Shown: positions 25,797 through 36,478, numbered from the stretch's first letter. The stretch is 64,000 nt of DNA from Maribacter litoralis (GCF_003075045.1 NZ_QCZD01000007.1:62001-126000), one strand, 5' to 3'. Numbers and translations are program-made. The notes: a model not told the origin generated them from the sequence alone.

Positions 25797-26798
25797 ATGG
25801 ATGAAGCTGTACAAATAGTCAATACGATTAAGAAAGGACAAATAAGTCCTATTTACTTTCTATATGGCGAAGAAGCATATTTTATTGATAAGATATCAGA
25901 TTATATCGGAGCTAAGGTCCTTACGGAAGAAGAGAAGGGTTTTAATCAAATGGTGCTTTATGGAAAAGATGTTTCTATAGATGATATCGTAAGTAATGCT
26001 AAGCGTTACCCAATGATGGCTGAGAGACAGGTGGTAATCGTAAAAGAAGCTCAACACCTATCTCGAACTATTGAAGATCTTTGTTCATATGCTGAAAACC
26101 CGCAACAATCAACGGTTCTGGTTATTTGCTATAAATACAAAAAGCTAGATAAGCGTAAAAAATTACATAAAATCATTAAAAAGAACGGTGTAATTTTTGA
26201 AAGTAAAAAGCTCTATGAAAATCAAGTTAGCGATTGGCTTAGAAAGCATTTGTTGAGTAATGGTTATACTATTTCGCATAAAGCTTCTTTGTTGTTGGTT
26301 GAATACCTAGGTACAGATTTAGGAAAAATCAGTAAAGAACTAGATAAGCTAAAATTGGTACTGCCAAAAGAAACAGAAATTAATCCTCAGCATATTGAAG
26401 AACATATTGGTATTAGTAAGGACTATAATAATTTTGAACTAAAAAGAGCTATTGGTGATAGAGATATTGTAAAGGCTACTAAAATCATCAATTACTTTGC
26501 TCAAAACCCTAAGGATAATCCTTTTATATTAACGATTACCTTATTGCATTCTTTCTTTACCCAATTGTTGCAATATCATGGACTAAGTGATCACTCACCT
26601 AAAAATGTTGCCAGCACATTACGTATCAATCCATATTTTGTGAAAGAAATACAGACTGCGGCAAGAAATTATCCCATGAAAAAAGTAAGCGCCATTATTT
26701 CTAGTCTTCGTGAAATGGACCTAAAGGGGAAAGGGGTAGGAGCATCACCGATGAAAGAGGCCGATTTGCTTAAAGAACTTTTATATAAAATTGTATAA
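25797..26798 (+). CDS. holA: DNA polymerase III subunit delta
   Basis: 333 aa clamp-loader subunit that opens the sliding clamp. It begins with a helix then ISPIYFLYGEEAYFIDKI, the characteristic HolA opening where the P-loop is degenerate; the AAA-like domains (1-220) and the C-terminal collar domain (about 220-333) are of normal length. It is divergent from the HSDR_N protein and convergent with the DoxX gene, three bases apart, with no terminator visible. Confidence 0.95.
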   Translation: MDEAVQIVNTIKKGQISPIYFLYGEEAYFIDKISDYIGAKVLTEEEKGFNQMVLYGKDVSIDDIVSNAKRYPMMAERQVVIVKEAQHLSRTIEDLCSYAENPQQSTVLVICYKYKKLDKRKKLHKIIKKNGVIFESKKLYENQVSDWLRKHLLSNGYTISHKASLLLVEYLGTDLGKISKELDKLKLVLPKETEINPQHIEEHIGISKDYNNFELKRAIGDRDIVKATKIINYFAQNPKDNPFILTITLLHSFFTQLLQYHGLSDHSPKNVASTLRINPYFVKEIQTAARNYPMKKVSAIISSLREMDLKGKGVGASPMKEADLLKELLYKIV

Positions 26799-26801
26799 AG
26801 C

Positions 26802-27179
26802 CTACTTTCTGTCAATACCGTATTTACCGGGTCCTAATAATGCAATCGTAATAAATGCAACTAAATAGAATAGGGCTTTTTCCTTTGTGCTAAAATCATC
26901 GGCTCCATGAGCTATAAAAGCAGCGACAGCCATAGTTATTGCAGGTGGAATTGCCGCTAACCGTGTTTTAAATCCTATGATAATTAAAATAGGACATACA
27001 AATTCACCTATTACCGCCAAGAATAAAGAAGGAGTTGCTCCTATGCCAAATGGGTCGGCAAATTGAAAATCTCCTGAAATTAATTTTTGAAACTTTGGTA
27101 GTCCGTGGGTCAGCATCATTGCTGAGATTGCAATTCTAAAAAACGCTAAACCAATATCTTTTAACAAGGTGTTTTTCAT
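26802..27179 (-). CDS. DoxX-family membrane protein
   Basis: 125 aa with four hydrophobic helices. The family signature RIAISAMMLTHGLPKF in helix 1 and FGIGATPSLFLAVIGEFVCPILIIIG further on match the DoxX/SURF4-like group of small inner-membrane proteins. Some members take part in redox or thiosulfate metabolism, but a specific role cannot be claimed. Single-gene unit. Confidence 0.88.
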   Translation of the reverse strand: MKNTLLKDIGLAFFRIAISAMMLTHGLPKFQKLISGDFQFADPFGIGATPSLFLAVIGEFVCPILIIIGFKTRLAAIPPAITMAVAAFIAHGADDFSTKEKALFYLVAFITIALLGPGKYGIDRK

Positions 27180-27473
27180 TAGTGTGATTTATTTCCCTTA
27201 AAAGTATCATTTTTTTTTGTTTTTTGCTTATGTGACAGCTATTTACTGGTGTGTTTTATGGTCTGTTTTTTAAATTATAGACAGCCTTGTCTTAGTTTTC
27301 AATACGTTAGATATATGCTACAAATTGTTAAATAATAAATCTTTTTTTTTAATGGATATGTAAGTAATAGAAGAGGGTTTATTATTTATATGTTTTTTCT
27401 TACTTAACGTAGTGATTGCTCCATGTTTTTTTAAAGATTATATTTACTAGAATCATTAAAAAAAGTAATCATC

Positions 27474-30254
27474 ATGAAAAAAACAATTTTATTTATTATG
27501 CTGTCCTTGTTTTGTTTAACCAAACATTGGGCACAAGAATTTGAATTTAAATCTGATCAAATAGATTTAAAATATGAAAAATTCGTATTACCGAACGGAT
27601 TAACGTTATTGGTACATGAAGACCACAAAGCTCCTATCGCTGCTGTCAATGTATGGTACCATGTAGGGTCTAAGAATGAAAAACCGGGTAAAAGTGGTTT
27701 TGCCCATCTATTTGAGCACTTAATGTTTAATGGTAGTGAAAATTATAACGATGATTATTTTCAGGCATTGGAAAGAATTGGAGGAACTGATTTAAATGGA
27801 ACTACCAATACTGATCGTACCAATTATTTTCAAAATGTACCCGTAGCTGCTTTAGATCAGGTGTTGTTTTTAGAATCTGATAGAATGGGACATCTTTTAG
27901 GAGCAATTGACCAAGAAAAATTAGATGAGCAACGCGGCGTTGTGCAAAATGAAAAAAGACAAGGTGAAAATCAACCTTATGGTAAGCAATGGAATCTTTT
28001 GACAAAAGCAATGTACCCTAAAGGTCATCCGTACTCATGGACGGTCATTGGGGAGATGGAAGATTTAAATGCCGCTTCGCTCGATGATGTAAAAGAGTGG
28101 TTTAAATCTTATTACGGAGCAGCGAATGCTGTAGTAGCGGTTGCTGGCGATATTAATCCTCAAGAGGTGTATAAAAAGGTGTTGAATTATTTTGGCGATA
28201 TACCTGCTGGACCAACCATCGCAAGACAAGAAGTGAATATACCATTAAAAAATACAGACACTTATGAAGTTTATGAAGATAGAGTTCCAGAGGCAAGAAT
28301 TTTATTTAGTTGGAATACGCCAGAATTTGGAAACAGAGAAGACATCCATTTTGATTTAATCTCTTCTATTCTAACCAGTGGTAAAAATTCTAGACTTTAT
28401 AAAAGACTAGTTTATGATGAGCAGCTTGCTAGCTCGGTGGTTTCATTTCAGGCTTCGAATGAGATTGCCAGTGAATTTATTACTTGGGCAAATGTAAAAC
28501 CTGGCGGAGATATAGATAAGGTGCAACAGATTATGGAAGATGAGTTGGCTAAACTCATTAAAGATGGACCAACAGAAAGTGAGCTTAAGCGTGTTAAAGC
28601 GGCTTATTTTTCAAGCTTTATAAAAGGTTTGGAGCGTATCGGTGGCTTTGGAGGAGTTTCAGATATCTTAGCTTCTAATCAAACCTATTTTGGAGATGCG
28701 GCCTATTACAAAACAGTGCTTGAATATGTTGAAAATGCTACAATTGCCGATATTCAAAATACAGCAAAAAAATGGCTAACCAGAGGAAAGCATGTTTTAC
28801 TATGTAAACCTTTTCCAGAATACACAATTACCGATAGCACTATTGATAGAAGTAAATTGCCTGAGGTTGGAGAAGCTAAAAGCTCTAAGTTTCCAACTTT
28901 GCAAAGAGATAAATTATCTAACGGACTTAATATTGTTTTGGCAAAAAGAACGGGAGTACCGACCGTAGTCATGAATTTGATGTTCGATGCAGGCTATAAG
29001 ACAGATTATCTTTCGAGTCCGGGTACTGCGGCTTTATCCATGGATTTATTGGACGAGGGAACTAAAGATTTAAATTCTCTAGAAATAAATGAGAAATTAC
29101 AATTGTTAGGTGCAAACCTATATACTTATTCTAGTCAAGATAATTCAAATATTTATCTAAATACATTAAAACCAAGTTTAGATGCTAGTATAGATTTATT
29201 TGCAGATGTTGTTTTAAACCCTGCATTTCCAGAAAAGGAATTTGAGCGTTTAAAGGATGAACAATTAAACAGAATACAACAAGAGAAGTCTCAACCGATT
29301 TCAATGGCTTTAAGGGTAATGAACAAGTATTTGTATGGTGAAGGTCACCCTTATAGCAATCCCTATACCGGTACGGGTTACACCGAAACGGTTTCAAAAC
29401 TTACAAAAGATGATGTACAAAAGTTTTATTCTACTTGGATAAGACCAAATAACGCGACTCTAGTGGTTACCGGCGATATCGATATGAAAGATTTGAAGTC
29501 TAAGTTAGAAAAGACCTTTGGGAAATGGAAAAAGGCAGATGTTCCAACCATTTCCTTTACGACACCTAAAGTTGATTCAAAAAACACACTTTATTTGATG
29601 GACAGACCAGAATCTGAGCAATCTGTGATCTTAGCAGGACATTTAACTGAAAAGTATGGAGATGTTTCTCAAATTGCGTTAGAGCAAATGGTTAGTATTT
29701 TAGGAGGTGATTTTACCTCTAGAATTAATATGAACTTACGAGAAGATAAACATTGGGCATATGGTGCAAGCGGATTTGTTATGGGGTCAAAGGCTGAGCG
29801 CCCTTTTATTATGTATGCACCGGTGCAAACAGATAAATCGGCAGAATCGGTTACGGAACTACGAAAAGAAATCTCAGAATTTATTTCAACAAGACCGGTA
29901 ACTAAAGAAGAGTTGGAAAAGGTTAAGACAAATCAAATATTAAGTTTGCCCGGTCAATGGGAGACCAACAGTGCTGTAAACAGTTCTATGGCGAATTTGG
30001 TAAATTATGGTTTGCCAGACGATTATTATCAAAAATACGATGCTAATGTTCGTAACCTTTCTCTACAAGAAGTTAGAGATGTTAGTAAAAAGATAGTTAA
30101 ACCAGAAGCTGTTAATTGGTTTATGGTGGGAGATAGGGCTAAGATTGCAGATAAATTAGATGCTCTAGGTTTTGATGCCATTATAGAGATTGATGCTGAT
30201 GGTAACCCCAAAAAACCGGCTATTAAAGAAGTACAACAAGAACTTAAAAATTGA
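27474..30254 (+). CDS. Exported M16-family zinc metallopeptidase
   Basis: 926 aa, two tandem M16 (pitrilysin-type) modules. A signal peptide (MKKTILFIMLSLFCLTKHWAQ) is followed by the inverted zinc motif H78-L-F-E81-H82 in GFAHLFEHLMFNG; the third ligand is the downstream glutamate in DEQRGVVQNEKRQ. The second half (about 480-900) has the same fold but no HxxEH, as is usual for the family. Probably a periplasmic peptidase. It is preceded by 294 bp without a gene, which is AT-rich with T-tracts and no clear promoter match. Confidence 0.94.
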   Translation: MKKTILFIMLSLFCLTKHWAQEFEFKSDQIDLKYEKFVLPNGLTLLVHEDHKAPIAAVNVWYHVGSKNEKPGKSGFAHLFEHLMFNGSENYNDDYFQALERIGGTDLNGTTNTDRTNYFQNVPVAALDQVLFLESDRMGHLLGAIDQEKLDEQRGVVQNEKRQGENQPYGKQWNLLTKAMYPKGHPYSWTVIGEMEDLNAASLDDVKEWFKSYYGAANAVVAVAGDINPQEVYKKVLNYFGDIPAGPTIARQEVNIPLKNTDTYEVYEDRVPEARILFSWNTPEFGNREDIHFDLISSILTSGKNSRLYKRLVYDEQLASSVVSFQASNEIASEFITWANVKPGGDIDKVQQIMEDELAKLIKDGPTESELKRVKAAYFSSFIKGLERIGGFGGVSDILASNQTYFGDAAYYKTVLEYVENATIADIQNTAKKWLTRGKHVLLCKPFPEYTITDSTIDRSKLPEVGEAKSSKFPTLQRDKLSNGLNIVLAKRTGVPTVVMNLMFDAGYKTDYLSSPGTAALSMDLLDEGTKDLNSLEINEKLQLLGANLYTYSSQDNSNIYLNTLKPSLDASIDLFADVVLNPAFPEKEFERLKDEQLNRIQQEKSQPISMALRVMNKYLYGEGHPYSNPYTGTGYTETVSKLTKDDVQKFYSTWIRPNNATLVVTGDIDMKDLKSKLEKTFGKWKKADVPTISFTTPKVDSKNTLYLMDRPESEQSVILAGHLTEKYGDVSQIALEQMVSILGGDFTSRINMNLREDKHWAYGASGFVMGSKAERPFIMYAPVQTDKSAESVTELRKEISEFISTRPVTKEELEKVKTNQILSLPGQWETNSAVNSSMANLVNYGLPDDYYQKYDANVRNLSLQEVRDVSKKIVKPEAVNWFMVGDRAKIADKLDALGFDAIIEIDADGNPKKPAIKEVQQELKN

Positions 30255-30276
30255 TTTATTTTATACATGCAGAAAT

Positions 30277-30308
30277 AAAAAATCCCATTAAACAATGGGA
30301 TTTTTTTT
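30277..30308. terminator. Bidirectional terminator
   Basis: AAAAAATCCCATT / AATGGGATTTTTTTT with an AAAC loop (13-bp stem), between the convergent M16 peptidase and 2-oxoacid dehydrogenase genes. Confidence 0.9.
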
Positions 30309-30327
30309 CTTTATTATTGAATGATCA

Positions 30328-32739
30328 CTATCGTAATTTTGGATAATCGTTCGGGCTTACTTCATGCATAATGTTGTATACCTTTTCAAATATATCTTCT
30401 CTATTTGGTTTTGAGAAATAATCCCCATCCGAACCGTAAGCAGGTCTATGCGCCTTGGCGCTTAAAGTTTGAGGTGCACTGTCTAAATACTTAAATGCTC
30501 CTTGTTTTTCAATTATTTCATTGAGTAAGTAAGCGGAGCAACCACCGGGTACATCTTCATCTATAACCAATAGGCGATTGGTCTTTTTCACGCTCTCTAA
30601 TACTTCCATTTCAATATCAAATGGTAATAAAGTTTGTGCATCTATAACCTCGGCATCTATACCTACTTCTATTAGTTCTTTTGCAGCTTTTTCTACAATA
30701 CGCAAGGTAGATCCATAAGAAACAAGTGTAATGTCTTTACCTTCTTTTAGTTTTTCGACTTTGCCTATCGGGGTACAGAATTCACCTAAATTCTTAGGTT
30801 TCTTTTCTTTTAAACGGTATCCGTTTAAGCTTTCGATCACTAAGGCAGGTTCATCACTTTTTAACAGGGTATTGTAAAATCCTGCTGCCTGGGTCATATT
30901 TCTAGGGGCTAAAATATACATGCCCCTTAACAAATGTATTAAGCCGCCCATTTCTGAGCCAGAGTGCCATATACCTTCTAGTCTATGACCTCTTGTTCTT
31001 ATGATTAAAGGTGCTTTTTGTTTTCCGGCAGTTCTGTATAACAATGAAGCCAAATCGTCGGTAAGCGTTGCTAAAGCATAAAAAATATAATCTAGATATT
31101 GTATTTCTGCAATTGGTCTAAGACCTCGTAGCGCCATACCTATACCCTGCCCTATAATGGTAGTTTCTCGTATACCGGTATCTGCAACACGTATTTTACC
31201 ATATTTTTCCTGCATACCTTCCAACCCTTGGTTTACATCGCCAATAGCACCGGTATCTTCACCAAAAATTAAGGTGTTAGGATATTTTTCAAATAGTTTA
31301 TCAAAATTATCACGTAAGATAACTCTTCCATCCACCATTTCTGAATCATCTTTATAGGCAGGCAGTATTGCTGTTATATTACTTGCTTTACTGTCGTTTT
31401 CACTGTAAAGGTGAGAACTGTATTTTTCTTGGGCTTCCGATAAGAAATTAGAGGTCCAATTGATTAGATCTTGCTTTTCTTGAGTATTCTCTCCTAGTAA
31501 ATATCGTAAAGATTTTCTAGCCGTAATAGCAAGGTCTTTACGAACAGGCTCCTCGGTAGCAATTAAATCGTTCTTTAATTTATTCAAGAAATTTTTATTG
31601 GGACTTGTAGATGCAACTTTCTCAATTAAATTTACCAATACTGTTTTATTGGTAAGCAGGGTTTTTAAATATTCTTCCCACGCTTCTTTCTTAGCTTCCC
31701 TTACTGTTCGCTTTATTCTTTTTTCAATAGTAGCCAACTCTTCAGTAGTGGCAATACCTGACTCCAGTATCCATTCTTTAAAACGTTTATTACAGTCATG
31801 ATCGCGTTCCCATTCTAAACGCTCATTGTCTTTATAGCGTTCATGAGAACCAGAAGTAGAGTGGCCTTGTGGTTGAGTTAATTCCTTAACGTGAATTAAT
31901 ACCGGTACATGTTCTTGTCTAGCGATATCAGCAGCATTTTCATAGGCATGCATTAGGGCCGTATAATCCCAACCGTTTACTTTTAGTATTTCGTAACCCG
32001 TTTCGTTATCGGATCTTTGAAAACCTGATAAAATTTCCGATATATCTTCTTTAGTTGTATGAAATTTTGCTGGAACCGAAATACCATATTCATCATCCCA
32101 AATACTAATGACCATTGGTACTTGCAACACACCTGCTGCATTTATGGTTTCAAAGAACATACCTTCACTAGTACTTGCATTACCAATGGTACCCCAAGCT
32201 ATTTCATTACCGTTAACCGAAAATTTAGCGCTGTCGAGTCCTTTTTGATTTCTGTAGACTTTAGAAGCTTGTGCCAAGCCCAATAAGCGTGGCATTTGCC
32301 CTGCCGTACATGAAATATCTGCACTACTGTTTTTTTGTTTGGTCAAATCTTTCCAGCTACCATCGGCATTTAGACTGTGGGTTAAAAAGTGACCGCCCAT
32401 TTGTCTACCGGCACTCATAGGCTCTTTTTCAATATCTGTAGTGGCATAAAGTGCATGAAAGAATTCTTTAGGGTTTAAGAGCCCTAAAGCCATCATAAAA
32501 GTCTGGTCTCTATAATAACCGCTTCTAAAATCTCCGTTTTTAAAAGATCTTGCCATGGCCAATTGTGGTAATTCTTTACCATCACCAAAAATGCCGAATT
32601 TGGCTTTACCTGTTAGCACTTCTTTTCTTCCTAATAAACTACAGGTTCTGCTTAAAAAAGCAATTTCATAGTCATTTATAATTTGTTCTTTGAAATCTTC
32701 AAAAGAAATATCATTACTGGTTTTAGAAGAAACATCCAT
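30328..32739 (-). CDS. 2-oxoacid (branched-chain) dehydrogenase E1, fused alpha-beta subunits
   Basis: 803 aa. The N-terminal half (about 1-380) is the thiamine-diphosphate E1-alpha module, with GRQMGGHFLTHS, GTIGNASTSEGMFFE and VLIHVKELTQPQGHSTSG; the C-terminal half (about 455-803) is E1-beta, with LIFGEDTGAIGDVNQG, ETTIIGQGIGMAL and DAQTLLPFD. This fused form is common in Bacteroidota and is normally assigned to branched-chain 2-oxoacid dehydrogenase, supplying branched acyl-CoA for iso-fatty acids. E2 and E3 are not in the window. Monocistronic. Confidence 0.9.
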   Translation of the reverse strand: MDVSSKTSNDISFEDFKEQIINDYEIAFLSRTCSLLGRKEVLTGKAKFGIFGDGKELPQLAMARSFKNGDFRSGYYRDQTFMMALGLLNPKEFFHALYATTDIEKEPMSAGRQMGGHFLTHSLNADGSWKDLTKQKNSSADISCTAGQMPRLLGLAQASKVYRNQKGLDSAKFSVNGNEIAWGTIGNASTSEGMFFETINAAGVLQVPMVISIWDDEYGISVPAKFHTTKEDISEILSGFQRSDNETGYEILKVNGWDYTALMHAYENAADIARQEHVPVLIHVKELTQPQGHSTSGSHERYKDNERLEWERDHDCNKRFKEWILESGIATTEELATIEKRIKRTVREAKKEAWEEYLKTLLTNKTVLVNLIEKVASTSPNKNFLNKLKNDLIATEEPVRKDLAITARKSLRYLLGENTQEKQDLINWTSNFLSEAQEKYSSHLYSENDSKASNITAILPAYKDDSEMVDGRVILRDNFDKLFEKYPNTLIFGEDTGAIGDVNQGLEGMQEKYGKIRVADTGIRETTIIGQGIGMALRGLRPIAEIQYLDYIFYALATLTDDLASLLYRTAGKQKAPLIIRTRGHRLEGIWHSGSEMGGLIHLLRGMYILAPRNMTQAAGFYNTLLKSDEPALVIESLNGYRLKEKKPKNLGEFCTPIGKVEKLKEGKDITLVSYGSTLRIVEKAAKELIEVGIDAEVIDAQTLLPFDIEMEVLESVKKTNRLLVIDEDVPGGCSAYLLNEIIEKQGAFKYLDSAPQTLSAKAHRPAYGSDGDYFSKPNREDIFEKVYNIMHEVSPNDYPKLR

Positions 32740-32896
32740 GTATTAAACGTGTTTATACAAAATTACCGAATCAAGTACTTTTTAGCAACGCAATTGCCAG
32801 TTAATTTATTCCATATTTTTCAACAAATATGATATTATTTTGAAAATATGTTAATTTTAACTGAAAATTCTGCCTACCGTATTAGATTTTCTCAGT

Positions 32897-35746
32897 TTAA
32901 AACCATTTTCTTGTGAATAGCCCTGTTAGGGTTTTTGGGCTTACGGTAATTATAAATCTAATTTTTTCACCATAATTGGGTTGTGATACTTCCCAACCGT
33001 TATTGGAATACATAGGTAAGTATAGCTCAAAGTAGTCTGTAACTAGATTTAACCTTACCCCAGAATCATACACGAATTTACCGTCAAAGTCTCTATTTTT
33101 AACTAAACCGGCGTCTCCGTATAGTTCGATCCATTTCCAAAGATTAAAACTTCCGTTTACGGTGGCCATCCAATCATTTGAAAATCTGTAGCGTTGATCT
33201 AAAAAAGATTTAAATCCGCCTTCTGCAATAATGATTTGCTGACTATAAATACCAGAATCTTCGGATCGACCTAAATAACCATAGTCAAACAAATAATCTG
33301 TAGGGCGGTCTAAGGCAAAACTGAAAAAATCTGTTTGGGTTTTATTGCTCAAAAATTTACCGGCAAAGAATCTAAGGTTTAACTGTCTATTGTTTTCAAA
33401 TAATTTTCTGTATTCATATTCAAAAGATAGCTTACTGAAATTGCCAGCAAGTTGAAAATCTAAAAACCACGATTTATAATCTAAAATACCGTTATCCCTA
33501 TTGATATACCGGGCATTGAAAACACTGTAATCGGGATTTTCTGGGTCGTTCGCCAAATTTTGTAGTGAAGGGTCAAAATCCCTTAGAATATTGACATATC
33601 TAAATGATAAAAACTCCCTTTTATTTGACAATAGGTCTGCTGGTCGAAAGCCAAAGCTTACCGATGGTGTTATCGAAGTATATCTAGAATTTTCATTGAA
33701 ATGTGATGTTGAAGCTCCAATACCATAATTGGCCACGTATAGACCGCTTTTGCTTAAATACTTTCTGTAGTTAAACTTCCCATATCCTACAAAAGCTTTT
33801 TCCCTAAAAGAGTAAGAAGGGGCAAAGTCATATACAAAAGGTCTTTCCAACAGGGTTTTATTGTAAAGTCTCATGCCCGGCACCCAGCCATCATACACGT
33901 TAAAACTTAATACTGGTACATAGAAAACCTGATTGTAATACGGGTTTTCTGCATCTTTAAAAAAGGTAAACTTTAACTTCTTGTTACTGGATAAAAATCC
34001 TTTAAGTGATTTCCAATTATCTCTTTGGTTAAACTCAGGAATTTTTTGGTCGTAATTAAGTACCAACCTATCTTCTTGATTGTTGGGAATACTAAAAGTT
34101 TCTTCAAATTCAATATCACTGAACCAATACTCTGAAACAACAGAGTCTTTCTTAAGACCGAAAACAGAAATAGGCACATTGGTACCTTCTTTATTTTTGA
34201 TGGTTACTTGTAAAGAATCTGGCTCTTTTTTAACCTTCTTTATTTTAAAGTCTATTTTACGATCGGTGGATACATAATCATTAAAAAACCAATTGATATC
34301 TACATCGGTTGAACGTTTTAAAATAGATTCAAAGTCATGAACCTTTACGTTATTTAATTTAAAATATTTGAAAAAGGTTTTTATGCTTTCGTCTACATGT
34401 TCTTTTCCAATATAATCTGCTAAATAGGCTAAACCTAAACCTGCCTTATACTTATTTGCGATTTTTTGATTAAACTTAATTAGTGAATCATTTGAAGTCT
34501 CTAGTGCTTGATCTAAATTTTTACGTGCCGTTAAATTATATAGAAACGAATATTGGTCGTTAAAATCCATCTTTGCCAATTCAAAACTTCTAAAGCCCCA
34601 AATTTTAGAAAGTTTACCCATCAATTTTTGGTCAGGATAGTATTGCTCAACAAAGGCTATCATTAAATAATTGGCAATGGCACTGTTCAACCACTGTTCT
34701 TTACGTGGATTCAAGAACATGGTCTCTCTCAAAATACTATTGATGGCCGTTTTTAGAAATTTCATTTCAAATTGAAATTGCTCTTCGTAAGGCCGTATAA
34801 AAGAGGGGAGTTGATTTATGCCGTATAGCGGATCCTTATTATAATCTAGCTCACTTACCAAAATCTTTTCATGTGGGTAATCGCCAAGATTGTTGTGGAT
34901 GAAATTTGCTACCTTATTTATAGATAAACCTTGTCCGATCGGACTATATCTTGGAGCTCTAAAATCTGTCAAAAACGTCATATATGGCGTTCTGTGGGTG
35001 ACAAAGTTTTTCTGGGTATTTAGAATGATTTCTCCGCCACGTTGTAAATTTCCTTTTAATTGGGCGAATTGACCGTTTGGAAAAGATGCTTCTGATTCAA
35101 CATCAAAATTGGAAGCTAAATATAGACTGTCTGGATACTTAAAGTTTATGACCGTATTGGTAACGTTCATATACATATCTTCAAGATTTTTGTTGGAGTA
35201 TAAATGCCATTTACCATCATAAACGGCAGGTGTTAAATACCAATCTTTTAGATAATAATCTCCTTTGTTACCATAGCCATAGGGCGTATACTTATTTGGA
35301 GGCAATTTTACTTTATAGGTGATGAAAATTTTGGTGGACGCCTCAGGAGGAAGAATGTCGTTCAACGTTACCTTTAAAATATCCTTACCCTCTGTACGGC
35401 TCCATTCCAGTCCATTATAATCATCATCAACTACACTGATAATAGTTGTTTTTCCACGTTCATCGGCTTTTGCCAAATGAAGTGATTTTTTGAATTCTTG
35501 TGCAAACCTTTTTGCTAATCCGGTATTCTTATCTGAATAGGCATTTGCCCAATCATTGAAATAAATGACACCCAGGTTGTAGTTAGACTTGTTGTAATAG
35601 GTGAATTCTTGCTTTATGTCTAACTCTTGGGTATACTCGTTTAAACTAACGGTTAGGTCAGTATTATACTGGGCATAACCAACGGAAATATTGGTAGCCA
35701 ATAAAAAAATACAGAAATAGAAAAAGGAATAAAATTTACGTTTCAA
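32897..35746 (-). CDS. M1 peptidase-like protein without zinc site, with C-terminal beta-barrel
   Basis: 949 aa with a signal peptide (1-25). Residues about 30-480 follow the M1/gluzincin layout, but where HExxH and the third ligand should be, the sequence reads KTAINSIL (332-339) and WLNSAIANY (352-360); no HExxH occurs anywhere in the protein. Residues about 600-949 are rich in alternating aromatic strands and end TRKWF with a terminal Phe, the outer-membrane barrel signature. It looks like a surface barrel carrying a catalytically dead periplasmic peptidase fold. The start is TTG at 35746, eight bases after the LOG-family stop; no nearby ATG would keep the signal peptide. Confidence 0.8.
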   Translation of the reverse strand: MKRKFYSFFYFCIFLLATNISVGYAQYNTDLTVSLNEYTQELDIKQEFTYYNKSNYNLGVIYFNDWANAYSDKNTGLAKRFAQEFKKSLHLAKADERGKTTIISVVDDDYNGLEWSRTEGKDILKVTLNDILPPEASTKIFITYKVKLPPNKYTPYGYGNKGDYYLKDWYLTPAVYDGKWHLYSNKNLEDMYMNVTNTVINFKYPDSLYLASNFDVESEASFPNGQFAQLKGNLQRGGEIILNTQKNFVTHRTPYMTFLTDFRAPRYSPIGQGLSINKVANFIHNNLGDYPHEKILVSELDYNKDPLYGINQLPSFIRPYEEQFQFEMKFLKTAINSILRETMFLNPRKEQWLNSAIANYLMIAFVEQYYPDQKLMGKLSKIWGFRSFELAKMDFNDQYSFLYNLTARKNLDQALETSNDSLIKFNQKIANKYKAGLGLAYLADYIGKEHVDESIKTFFKYFKLNNVKVHDFESILKRSTDVDINWFFNDYVSTDRKIDFKIKKVKKEPDSLQVTIKNKEGTNVPISVFGLKKDSVVSEYWFSDIEFEETFSIPNNQEDRLVLNYDQKIPEFNQRDNWKSLKGFLSSNKKLKFTFFKDAENPYYNQVFYVPVLSFNVYDGWVPGMRLYNKTLLERPFVYDFAPSYSFREKAFVGYGKFNYRKYLSKSGLYVANYGIGASTSHFNENSRYTSITPSVSFGFRPADLLSNKREFLSFRYVNILRDFDPSLQNLANDPENPDYSVFNARYINRDNGILDYKSWFLDFQLAGNFSKLSFEYEYRKLFENNRQLNLRFFAGKFLSNKTQTDFFSFALDRPTDYLFDYGYLGRSEDSGIYSQQIIIAEGGFKSFLDQRYRFSNDWMATVNGSFNLWKWIELYGDAGLVKNRDFDGKFVYDSGVRLNLVTDYFELYLPMYSNNGWEVSQPNYGEKIRFIITVSPKTLTGLFTRKWF

Positions 35747-35754
35747 GACTTGGA

Positions 35755-36441
35755 TTAAAAATTAGGACTCATGCTGTGTCCTTTGTAAAAGGAATCTATA
35801 ATCTCAACAACTTCTTCTTCGGTATCCACTATTTTGATAAGATTTAAATCTTCCGGACTAATATTGCCCATTTTAAGCATGGTGCCTTTAACCCAATCCA
35901 TTAAGCCTGTCCAGAATTCACTACCAACCAAGATAATTGGGAACTTACCTATTTTGTGGGTTTGTATAAGTGTTATCGCTTCAAAAAGCTCATCTAAAGT
36001 TCCAAAGCCACCAGGCATTACAACAAAACCTTGAGAATACTTTACGAACATTACTTTTCTAACAAAGAAATAATCGAAATCTAAACTCTTGTCATTATCT
36101 ATATAAGGATTATCATGTTGCTCAAAAGGCAGGTCTATATTAAGACCAACAGAAGTACCGCCTGCAAGGTTTGCACCTCTATTACCAGCTTCCATAATAC
36201 CAGGTCCACCGCCTGTAATTACTCCGTAACCAGCTTCTGCAATACTTTTTGCAATAGAAACCGCCAGTTTGTAATATGGGTCTTCTTCTTTGGTTCTTGC
36301 AGAGCCAAAAATAGATACACATGGCCCAATCTTGCTCATTCGTTCAAAACCGTTTACAAATTCACCCATTATTTTAAAAATGGCCCAAGAGTCGTTGGTT
36401 TTTATTTCATTCCAGCCTTTGTGATGTTTTTCTGATCTCAT
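35755..36441 (-). CDS. LOG-family (TIGR00730) Rossmann-fold protein
   Basis: 228 aa. The nucleotide-binding Rossmann fold has ITGGGPGIMEAGNRGA (about 76-91) and the catalytic-site motif PGGFGTLDE (about 144-152), both hallmarks of the lysine-decarboxylase-like LOG family, whose tested members are cytokinin-riboside-phosphate phosphoribohydrolases that release a base from a nucleoside monophosphate. The true bacterial substrate is uncertain. It sits 37 bp downstream of uvrA's strand-mate region and 8 bp before the M1-like gene, so likely co-transcribed with the latter. Confidence 0.9.
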   Translation of the reverse strand: MRSEKHHKGWNEIKTNDSWAIFKIMGEFVNGFERMSKIGPCVSIFGSARTKEEDPYYKLAVSIAKSIAEAGYGVITGGGPGIMEAGNRGANLAGGTSVGLNIDLPFEQHDNPYIDNDKSLDFDYFFVRKVMFVKYSQGFVVMPGGFGTLDELFEAITLIQTHKIGKFPIILVGSEFWTGLMDWVKGTMLKMGNISPEDLNLIKIVDTEEEVVEIIDSFYKGHSMSPNF

Positions 36442-36478
36442 TCGTTAGTGCTATTCTTTATAGATAGTTATCTAATTA

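Noticed and set aside
27205..27360. Homopolymeric T runs upstream of the M16 gene as phase-variation tracts
   Set aside because: Runs of eight to nine T in a generally T-rich region lack any in-frame or promoter-spacing relation that would make slippage meaningful.
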